From positions 1 through 13,967 of the forward strand of contig JAVXND010000071.1 of the NCBI GenBank assembly GCA_036645955.1: a stretch of DNA of 13,967 nt. Direction: 5' to 3'. Numbering within the stretch: the stretch's first letter is position 1; every line of letters starts with the position of its first letter. The notes beneath the pieces are model-generated. The model saw only the letters and a program-made list of their open reading frames with translations, was not told the origin of the DNA and searched no databases. Positions 1-5,418 of this stretch are shown one piece after another. The DNA is from Limiplasma sp036645955 (GTDB lineage: Bacteria > Bacillota > Clostridia > Christensenellales > Aristaeellaceae). A program made the translations under genes and the position numbers.

Positions 1-19
1 TGCGTGCCGCTGTTTTCTG

Positions 20-46
20 CAAACTCTTTTGCGCCAAAAGAGTTTG
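20..46. repeat. Perfect 12-bp inverted repeat near the left edge
   Basis: CAAACTCTTTTG (20-31) and CAAAAGAGTTTG (35-46) are exact reverse complements around a 3-base CGC loop. No T-run follows on either strand, so it is not a canonical intrinsic terminator. It could be the 3' hairpin of a gene ending left of the window, or a member of the hairpin-repeat family that fills this region. Confidence 0.6.
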
Positions 47-54
47 TGCGGGTC

Positions 55-75
55 GTAGGGGCGCATAGCCCCTAC
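55..75. repeat. GTAGGGGC/GCCCCTAC hairpin, REP-like
   Basis: GTAGGGGC (55-62) and GCCCCTAC (68-75) form a perfect 8-bp stem with loop GCATA. The GTAGGG end resembles the end of the palindrome next to the kinase gene (345-370), so both are probably related short intergenic hairpin elements. No coding sequence is supported in bases 1-84. Confidence 0.5.
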
Positions 76-84
76 ATATCTAGC

Positions 85-344
85 GCGGAAAGCCATTTCC
101 GCAAAAGCACGATTCCCCCCGCAGGGGGGACGCAGCAACGCGGAAAGCCAATTCCGCAAAAGTACGCCCCCTCGCAGGGGGACACAGCAGCGCGGAAAGC
201 CATTTCCGCAAAAGTACGATTCCCCCCGCAGGGGGGACGCAGCAGCGCGGAAAGCCATTTCCGCAAAAGTACGACCCCCCGCAGGGGGACACAGCGGCGC
301 GGAAAGCCAATTCCGCAAAGTGCCGAACCCCGCAATGCAGGGGC
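85..344. repeat. Tandem array of five hairpin-bearing 52/55-bp units
   Basis: Units begin with GCGGAAAGCC at 85, 140, 192, 247 and 299. Each has a first hairpin, GCGGAAAGCCATTTCCGC or the AATTCCGC variant. Units 1-4 add a second, C-run GCA G-run hairpin such as CCCCCCGCAGGGGGG. Unit spacings are 55, 52, 55 and 52, so the true repeat is a 107-bp dimer (85-191, 192-298) followed by a partial third copy. The long A/long A and short B/short B units match each other better than their neighbours. There are no direct-repeat/unique-spacer blocks of CRISPR type. Open frames across it are by-products of repetition. Confidence 0.85.
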
Positions 345-364
345 GGACACCATATATGGTGTCC
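345..364. repeat. Perfect 20-bp palindrome abutting the kinase stop codon
   Basis: GGACACCATATATGGTGTCC equals its own reverse complement. On the minus strand it starts directly after the kinase TAG (365-367), and that TAG is itself part of a GTAGGG motif like the one at 55-60. It can fold as a hairpin in the kinase mRNA and may protect or end the transcript, but no T-run follows, so I do not call it a terminator. Confidence 0.7.
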
Positions 365-1201
365 CTACAGGATGGCACGGATGAGGTTTGGCAACACCTT
401 TTCAAAGGGGACCCCATAGCGCAGCGGTTCCCCATCCTCCAGCGCAAGGCGAATGCATTGGTGCGTTAAGTCAAGCGCCAGCTTGGCGGCAGCTTGCAGC
501 GGCTGATCTGCCAACAGGGCGCTTAATAAAAAGGAGGCGAAAACATCCCCTGTGCCGTGAAAAACACCGTCAATATGCTCGCGGAAAAGGTAAGTGGGTG
601 CGGACATGCCGCGGCGAAATACCGCAATGCCTGTTTGCGCCTTTTGGAAGGATACATCGGTGATGACGATGTTTTCGGGGCCTAGGCCGCATAGACGCTT
701 GCAAAAATCCGCGGCGCAGGCTTCGTTCGCGTTGGCGGGGTAGGGCTCGCTTAGCAAAAAAGCGGCTTCGGTCAGGTTGGGCACAATGGTGCGTGCACGG
801 GCGCAAAGCTTGCGCATTTGCGCGGGCATGTGCTGATCCATCAGGGTGTACATGCGGCCATGATCGGCAAAGGCGGGGTCCACAAACACATGCGTTTGCG
901 AACTGCAAAGCAAATCAAGCATGTGCAAAACATCGTCCACCTGTGCGGCAGAGGCTAAATAGCCGCTGTAAAATGCATCAAAAGAAAGCCCCAATGTGCT
1001 TAAATGCGTTGCAATGGGGGTGAGCTGATTGCTTAAATCAAGATGGGTATAGCCTGTAAATTCGCCTGTATGCGTGCTTAAAAGCGCGGTGGGCACAATG
1101 GCAGTGTTGATGCCTGCGGCAGATAAAATGGGCAGTGCCACCGTCAGGGAGCAACGCCCTACGCAGGAAATATCGTGTACGGCAATGGCGCGTTTCTGCA
1201 T
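365..1201 (-). CDS. Pyridoxal/pyridoxamine kinase (PdxK/PdxY class, ribokinase fold)
   Basis: This 278-aa cytoplasmic enzyme should phosphorylate vitamin B6 vitamers with ATP in the PLP salvage pathway. Family marks are VHDISCVGRCSLT near the N-terminus (about 8-20), where the substrate pocket lies, VDPAFADHG (107-115, the family DPxxxDxG segment), PNLTEA (141-146), and the anion-hole and catalytic motif HGTGD (215-219, Asp219 as base). Length fits the family (about 275-290 aa). The ATG at 1201 has GAAAGGGGG (1209-1217) eight bases upstream. A minus-strand promoter lies at 1228-1255. It is divergent from the ACT/UPF0210 operon and its stop codon touches a 20-bp palindrome. Whether pyridoxal, pyridoxamine or pyridoxine is preferred cannot be told from sequence; a hydroxymethylpyrimidine kinase is less likely given the motifs. 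Confidence 0.9.
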   Translation of the reverse strand: MQKRAIAVHDISCVGRCSLTVALPILSAAGINTAIVPTALLSTHTGEFTGYTHLDLSNQLTPIATHLSTLGLSFDAFYSGYLASAAQVDDVLHMLDLLCSSQTHVFVDPAFADHGRMYTLMDQHMPAQMRKLCARARTIVPNLTEAAFLLSEPYPANANEACAADFCKRLCGLGPENIVITDVSFQKAQTGIAVFRRGMSAPTYLFREHIDGVFHGTGDVFASFLLSALLADQPLQAAAKLALDLTHQCIRLALEDGEPLRYGVPFEKVLPNLIRAIL

Positions 1202-1227
1202 GGATAAGCCCCCTTTCAGTACTGCTT

Positions 1228-1255
1228 ATGATACTCAAAATTGCGAAAAAAGCAA
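1228..1255 (-). promoter_or_regulatory. Probable sigma-A-type promoter of the kinase gene
   Basis: Read on the minus strand, TTGCTT (1250-1255) and TATCAT (1228-1233) are 16 bp apart. Start of transcription would be near 1221, leaving a short leader that contains the ribosome binding site at 1209-1217. Matches are 4/6 and 5/6, so this is likely but not certain. Confidence 0.45.
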
Positions 1256-1262
1256 GCGGGCA

Positions 1263-1291
1263 TTGACAAGCCTTGATGAGCGGTGTATGTT
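1263..1291 (+). promoter_or_regulatory. Sigma-A-type promoter of the ACT/UPF0210 operon
   Basis: TTGACA (1263-1268, exact consensus) and TATGTT (1286-1291, 4/6) are 17 bp apart. A transcript would begin near 1298, and the ribosome binding site AGGAGGGA (1309-1316) stands 6 bases before ATG 1323. Confidence 0.65.
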
Positions 1292-1322
1292 GTACAGCGA
1301 AAAAAGGCAGGAGGGAATTTGA

Positions 1323-1595
1323 ATGAAGAAAGCACTTGTATCCGTCATGGGCGTTGACAAGCCGGGAATTATCGCAAAAGTAAGCACGGCGCTGTTTGAA
1401 CTCAACATCAACGTGCTGGAAATTTCACAAACCATATTGGATGGGTATTTTACCATGCTGATGATTGTGGACACAACCAATGCTACGGCCGCTTTTGCAG
1501 AGGTGGCAGACTGCATGAATGCTGTGGGCGAAGCTTTAGGCGAAACGGTCAACATACAGCGCGCCGATATTTTTGACGCGATGCACCGTATTTGA
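1323..1595 (+). CDS. ACT-domain protein, UPF0237 family
   Basis: The 90-aa product is essentially one ACT domain (about 4-75), a small ligand-binding fold that usually senses amino acids. The DKPGIIAKVSTALFE segment (12-26) has the Gly-Ile turn and helix where ACT domains bind ligand, followed by the strand NINVLEISQTI (28-38). Such stand-alone proteins are found directly upstream of UPF0210 genes in many Firmicutes, and the same order is seen here: its TGA (1593-1595) lies against the ribosome binding site GAGGTGG (1594-1600) of the next gene. That implies co-transcription and probably coupled translation. Its ligand is not known; regulation of the UPF0210 partner is an inference from this pairing. 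Confidence 0.88.
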   Translation: MKKALVSVMGVDKPGIIAKVSTALFELNINVLEISQTILDGYFTMLMIVDTTNATAAFAEVADCMNAVGEALGETVNIQRADIFDAMHRI

Positions 1596-1605
1596 GGTGG
1601 CGAGA

Positions 1606-2952
1606 ATGATAGAAGTAAACGAAATTCTGCAAACCATGCAAATGATTCATGAACAGCACTTTGACATCCGCACCATTACCATGGGCATTAATCTTTTGGA
1701 TTGCAAACAAAATACAGACCGTGAAACGGCGGAGCGCGTGTTTGAAAAAGTGACTCAAATGGCGGGCAAGCTGGTAAAAGTGGGCGAGGAGCTGGAAAAC
1801 GAGCTGGGCGTGCCGATTGTGAACAAGCGCATCAGCGTAACGCCTGTGAGCATGATCAGCACCACCGACCCCATGGCGATTGCCGTGGCGCTGGACAAGG
1901 CGGCCAAGCAGGTGGGGGTGAACTTCATCGGCGGGTTTACGGCGCTGATGCACAAGGGCAGTACCCGCGCGGAGGAATGCCTGATTGAGGCCATGCCGGA
2001 GGTGTTTCAAAAAACAGAACGCCTGTGCGGAAGTGTGAACGTGGGCAGCACGCGAAGCGGCATCAACATGGACGCGGTGCGCAGGATGGGCGGCGTGATT
2101 AAGCGCACGGCAGAGCTAACCGCCGATAGCGACGGCTTTGGCTGTGCAAAGCTGGTGGTGTTTGCAAATGCTGTGGAGGACAACCCCTTTATGGCAGGCG
2201 CGTTTCATGGCGTCGGCGAGGCTGAATGCGTGGTTAACGTGGGCGTAAGCGGCCCCGGTGTGGTTCAGCGCGCCTTGATGGATGTGCATGGTCAACCCTT
2301 TGATGTGCTGGCTGAAACCATCAAGCGCACAGCGTTTAAAATTACGCGGGTGGGGCAGCTGGTGGCGCAGGAAGCGGCAAAACGCCTTGGGGTACCCTTT
2401 GGCATTGTGGATCTCTCCCTTGCGCCCACCCCTGCGCGCGGGGATAGCGTGGCCTATATTTTAAGCGAGATGGGTCTGGAAATGACGGGTGCGCCTGGCA
2501 CTACCGCCGCGCTTGCCATGCTTAACGACATGGTCAAAAAGGGCGGCGTAATGGCATCTAGCCATGTGGGCGGCTTGAGCGGCGCATTTATTCCCGTAAG
2601 CGAGGACATCGGCATGATTGAGGCCGCAAGGGCGGGTTGCCTGACGCTTGAAAAAATGGAGGCCATGACCTGCGTGTGCTCCGTAGGGCTGGACATGATC
2701 GCCATCCCAGGCGACACATCCGCAAATACCATTGCTGGCATTATAGCGGATGAGGCCGCCATAGGCATGGTCAACAACAAGACCACCGCTGTACGCCTGA
2801 TTCCCGCACCGGGCAAGAAAGCGGGCGATATTGTGAATTTTGGCGGGCTGTTTGGCTTTGCGCCCGTTATGAAGGTGAATGCCTTCAAAAATGATGAATT
2901 CATTGAACGCGGCGGACGCATTCCCGCGCCCCTGCACAGCCTGCGTAACTGA
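1606..2952 (+). CDS. UPF0210/DUF711 PFL-like protein
   Basis: This 448-aa protein matches the conserved bacterial UPF0210 family (often labelled PFL family protein), whose biochemical role is unknown to me. Recognisable conserved stretches are FDIRTITMGINLLDC (19-33), GVPIVNKRISVTP (68-80), NVGSTRSGINMDAV (145-158), FANAVEDNPFMAGAFHGVGE (186-205), VDLSLAPTPARGDSV (268-282), MASSHVGGLSGAFIPVSED (316-334) and GGRIPAPLHSLRN at the end. Length is normal. I chose ATG 1606 because GAGGTGG (1594-1600) precedes it by 5 bases and family members begin near this residue. A TTG at 1573 would add 11 residues lying inside the ACT gene. It is the second gene of a two-gene operon, and converges on the carboxypeptidase gene with only 31 bases between stops. 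Confidence 0.9.
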   Translation: MIEVNEILQTMQMIHEQHFDIRTITMGINLLDCKQNTDRETAERVFEKVTQMAGKLVKVGEELENELGVPIVNKRISVTPVSMISTTDPMAIAVALDKAAKQVGVNFIGGFTALMHKGSTRAEECLIEAMPEVFQKTERLCGSVNVGSTRSGINMDAVRRMGGVIKRTAELTADSDGFGCAKLVVFANAVEDNPFMAGAFHGVGEAECVVNVGVSGPGVVQRALMDVHGQPFDVLAETIKRTAFKITRVGQLVAQEAAKRLGVPFGIVDLSLAPTPARGDSVAYILSEMGLEMTGAPGTTAALAMLNDMVKKGGVMASSHVGGLSGAFIPVSEDIGMIEAARAGCLTLEKMEAMTCVCSVGLDMIAIPGDTSANTIAGIIADEAAIGMVNNKTTAVRLIPAPGKKAGDIVNFGGLFGFAPVMKVNAFKNDEFIERGGRIPAPLHSLRN

Positions 2953-2983
2953 TGCGGCATAAGGGCGGCAGGGGCGTTTTGGC

Positions 2984-4483
2984 TTACTTTACGCTGTAAA
3001 CGTCTTTGATTTTTTGGCTCAAATGCGCCACGTAATATTTGGGCTGAAAGGGCTCGCCGCAAGCTTTTTCAAGCAGCTGTGCGGGCTGATACAGCTTGCC
3101 GTAGCGGTGTACATTGGCTTTGAGCCATGCGGTGATGGGGGCAAGCTCACCCTTTGCAAGGAGCGTGTCCACATCCACCGACTGGCGGAGCTTGGCCATA
3201 AACTGCGCGGCATAGGCGCTTCCCAGCGCATAGGTGGGGAAGTAGCCAAAGGAACCATCCGACCAATGCATATCCTGCAAAACACCCAAGGTGTTGTTGG
3301 GTACTTCAATGCCTAAGTATTCTTTGTAGAGCGCATTCCATTTTTCGGGCAGCTCCTCAACGGACAAGGTACCTGCAATGAGCTGCTTTTCAAGCTCGTA
3401 GCGAATCATGACATGCAAAGGATAGGTGACCTCGTCCGCTTCTGTGCGAATGAGGGAGGGCTCCACACGGTTGGCCGCAGTGTACAGCGCTTCGTTGCTC
3501 ACGTTGCCCAGCGCCTCTGGAAACAGCTCGCGCAGCTTGGGGGACAGAAAAGCGAGGAAGCCTTTGCTGTGGCCGACCATGTTTTCGTAAAAACGGCTCT
3601 GGCTTTCGTGCATGCCCATGCTTGCGCCATCGGCCAAGCAGGTGTATTGAAGCTCGTCGTCAATGTCCATTTCGTAAAGCGCATGGCCGCTTTCGTGAAC
3701 AACGCTGTACATGGAGGACAGAAACGCATGCTCGTGGTAGTGCGTGGTGATGCGCATGTCAAACTTGCTCATGCCCAAGGTGAAGGGGTGCTCGGTTTCA
3801 GACAGCGCGCAGTGCATGCGGTCAATGCCCATGAGCTGCATGAGCATATCGGACAGCTCACGCTGCTTTGCTACAGGGCAGCAGGCGCTTACGAAGGCGG
3901 CCTGCGCGGGCTGATCCTTCACGCTTGCAATGAGGGGAACAAGCTCCTTGCGCAGCATGCCGAAAAACTCGTCGAGCAGTGCGGTGGACATGCCCTTTTC
4001 ATAGCCGTCCAGCAATACGTCGTAGGCGGGCTTGGATGCGTCTTTATAGGCGGCAAAGCGCCGTTGATAGGCGATGACCTGCTTGAGAAGCGGGGCAAAA
4101 AGCGGGTAATTGTCGGTTTCCTTGGCGGTTCTCCAAGCCTCGCTTGCTTCATTGGTGAGCTTTGTATAGGCAACATATTCCTCCATGGGGATGCGCGTAA
4201 GCTCGTCTAGATCCTCGCGCAAAAGCTCCACCTGGCGGCGAACGGGCTGGGAAAGCTCTGCTTCGTGCGCCCAAAGCTCGTTTAGAAGGGCGCGGGTGTT
4301 TTCGTTTACAAGCAGCTGATAGCTTTTTTCACTTAAAATGCCGAGGGTTACACCGCGTGCTTCCGCAGAGCCGCGCGGGGCGATGGTGGCGCTATCAAAA
4401 TAAAGGCAACCTTGGGCTTGCGCATAGGCGTGCATTTCCATTTGCAGGTTTTGTAAATTGCTGAGCATTTGATTTAGTTCCAT
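2984..4483 (-). CDS. M32 metallocarboxypeptidase (carboxypeptidase Taq family)
   Basis: This 499-aa cytoplasmic zinc enzyme removes C-terminal amino acids from peptides. The zinc motif HESGH (263-267) supplies two His ligands and the catalytic Glu264. HESQS (292-296) contains the family's third ligand Glu. TEADEVTYPLH (347-357) and HWSDGSFGYFPTYALG (406-421) are further M32 hallmarks. Length is typical (about 490-510). No signal peptide is visible. I chose ATG 4483 because GAAAGGAA (4491-4498) sits 7 bases upstream and an exact-consensus promoter (4518-4547) lies just beyond. The longer ATG at 4540 would fall inside that promoter and upstream of the transcript start. Position next to a peptide importer fits a role in using imported peptides, an inference only. 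Confidence 0.94.
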   Translation of the reverse strand: MELNQMLSNLQNLQMEMHAYAQAQGCLYFDSATIAPRGSAEARGVTLGILSEKSYQLLVNENTRALLNELWAHEAELSQPVRRQVELLREDLDELTRIPMEEYVAYTKLTNEASEAWRTAKETDNYPLFAPLLKQVIAYQRRFAAYKDASKPAYDVLLDGYEKGMSTALLDEFFGMLRKELVPLIASVKDQPAQAAFVSACCPVAKQRELSDMLMQLMGIDRMHCALSETEHPFTLGMSKFDMRITTHYHEHAFLSSMYSVVHESGHALYEMDIDDELQYTCLADGASMGMHESQSRFYENMVGHSKGFLAFLSPKLRELFPEALGNVSNEALYTAANRVEPSLIRTEADEVTYPLHVMIRYELEKQLIAGTLSVEELPEKWNALYKEYLGIEVPNNTLGVLQDMHWSDGSFGYFPTYALGSAYAAQFMAKLRQSVDVDTLLAKGELAPITAWLKANVHRYGKLYQPAQLLEKACGEPFQPKYYVAHLSQKIKDVYSVK

Positions 4484-4517
4484 AATTTGTTTCCTTTCAT
4501 ATGCGATACCTAAAATG

Positions 4518-4547
4518 ATTATACGCCCCAAGGGAAGCATATGTCAA
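4518..4547 (-). promoter_or_regulatory. Consensus promoter of the M32 carboxypeptidase gene
   Basis: On the minus strand, exact TTGACA (4542-4547) and exact TATAAT (4518-4523) are separated by 18 bp. Transcription would start near 4511, 28 bases before ATG 4483. This rules out the longer reading frame starting at 4540. The -35 box is overlapped by a 12-bp palindrome. Confidence 0.85.
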
Positions 4548-4555
4548 ACGTTTGA
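4544..4555. promoter_or_regulatory. Candidate operator: palindrome over the carboxypeptidase -35 box
   Basis: TCAAACGTTTGA is a perfect 12-bp palindrome covering four bases of the -35 box and the 8 bp upstream. Its CAAACGTTTG core with central CpG is of the type bound by LacI/GalR-family repressors (for example the core of E. coli PurR sites). No regulator gene is in the window, so the binding protein is unknown and the site could be chance. Confidence 0.35.
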
Positions 4556-4616
4556 TTTACAAAGAACTGCGTGAAAATTTATAGGTTGTATTTTGTCCGT
4601 TTTTTGCATGAATTGA

Positions 4617-4645
4617 TTGACGGAACGTCAAAAATGTATTATGAT
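4617..4645 (+). promoter_or_regulatory. Promoter of the four-helix membrane protein
   Basis: TTGACG (4617-4622, 5/6) and TATGAT (4640-4645, 5/6) are 17 bp apart, giving a transcript start near 4652. It is back to back with the minus-strand carboxypeptidase promoter, with 69 bp between the two -35 boxes. Confidence 0.7.
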
Positions 4646-4666
4646 GAATATGATTTACACATGTGT

Positions 4667-4673
4667 AGGGAGG
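4667..4673 (+). promoter_or_regulatory. Ribosome binding site that fixes a TTG start
   Basis: AGGGAGG ends 9 bases before the in-frame TTG at 4683. Earlier in-frame start codons (TTG 4617, ATG 4641, 4644, 4650) lie within the -35 box, the -10 box or at the transcript start, so they cannot be used from this promoter. Confidence 0.65.
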
Positions 4674-4682
4674 CGTATCCAT

Positions 4683-5297
4683 TTGAACCGCAAGCAGCAT
4701 GGTGCATTGTTTGATACGCTGGTGAAAACAGACCCCTACACAGGCAAGGACAAGCGCATTGCGGTCTACATCGGCCCCTACTACGCGCTTACGGGTGAAA
4801 ATCACGACAAAAAACGCCTCAGTGCTTGGCTGATCACAGCTTGGGCGCTGTGCGTTTTGGTATTTGCGGCCTGCGGGCTTGCAAATGCCCAAAGCAGCCG
4901 TTGCTTCTACGTTTTACCGTTTTTTATGCTGCTGCCCTTCCCGCTTTTTTACCTGGGTTTGGCGGTGATACGCATGGCAAGCATGCCTGGGCGCTTTACC
5001 GCAGTAGATAAGGATGCAAGCATTGACCGTGCAGGCAGATGCACAATAGGGCTGATGATTGGAAGCGCACTGCATACCTTGGCTGAAGTGGTATTTCTTG
5101 CGCTGGGCGGCGCAAGCGGCAAGCTTTCAACTGAAATAGGCACAGCCCTTGGCGTATTGGCAATGGGGATTTGCGCATTTGGGATGTGGCGAGCGTTAAA
5201 GGCCCTTGCCCTTCGCGAAACACCGCCGGACAAAGCCAAGGCAGAAAAGCCTGCCGCAGCAGAAAAATGGGGCGCGGAGCCCGAACCCACAGCATAA
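4683..5297 (+). CDS. Four-helix membrane protein of unknown function
   Basis: I do not recognise a family. From TTG 4683 the product is 204 aa. A soluble N-terminal part (1-46) contains IAVYIGPYYALTGENHDKKR. Four hydrophobic segments follow at about 47-67, 75-97, 121-141 and 151-172. The tail (178-204) is rich in Pro, Ala, Glu and Lys and lacks membrane character. No catalytic motif is seen. The start was chosen from the ribosome binding site AGGGAGG (4667-4673) and the promoter at 4617-4645; a start at 4617 would add 22 unsupported residues. It ends 121 bases before the importer's binding-protein gene on the same strand without an obvious terminator between, so read-through into the importer genes is possible. 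Confidence 0.75.
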   Translation: MNRKQHGALFDTLVKTDPYTGKDKRIAVYIGPYYALTGENHDKKRLSAWLITAWALCVLVFAACGLANAQSSRCFYVLPFFMLLPFPLFYLGLAVIRMASMPGRFTAVDKDASIDRAGRCTIGLMIGSALHTLAEVVFLALGGASGKLSTEIGTALGVLAMGICAFGMWRALKALALRETPPDKAKAEKPAAAEKWGAEPEPTA

Positions 5298-5418
5298 GCC
5301 CCAAACCAATTTGAACCAAGAGAAACGGGCGGAAGCTGTTGAAACGTTGATTGTATTGCGGAGAACCGCATTGCAATACGCCGTGTAAGGCGAAAAAATA
5401 TCAAGGAGGAATCACTAA
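5298..5418 (+). other. Leader region before the importer operon
   Basis: These 121 bases hold an inverted repeat, GTATTGC (5353-5359) with GCAATAC (5373-5379), which can compete with an inner stem TGCGG/CCGCA (5357-5361, 5366-5370). The only promoter-like pair is weak: TTGATT (5348-5353), 18 bp, TGCAAT (5372-5377). No T-run terminator is visible. The ribosome binding site AAGGAGGA (5403-5410) closes the region. Confidence 0.35.

Noticed and set aside
85..344. CRISPR array
   Set aside because: The repeated units are contiguous and nearly identical, without unique spacers, and no cas gene is in the window.
4..384. Plus-strand open frame across the left repeat array, and minus-strand frames over the same bases
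   Set aside because: The translations just repeat the hairpin units (SAESHFRKST and similar), several frames are open at once, and the frame runs into the 3' end of the kinase gene.
2953..2983. Bidirectional terminator between the convergent UPF0210 and M32 genes
   Set aside because: The 31-base gap has no clear stem and no T-run on either strand.
3413..4210. Plus-strand open frame of 265 codons inside the carboxypeptidase gene
   Set aside because: The minus-strand M32 gene over the same bases has its zinc motif and conserved C-terminal motifs; the plus frame has no family features.
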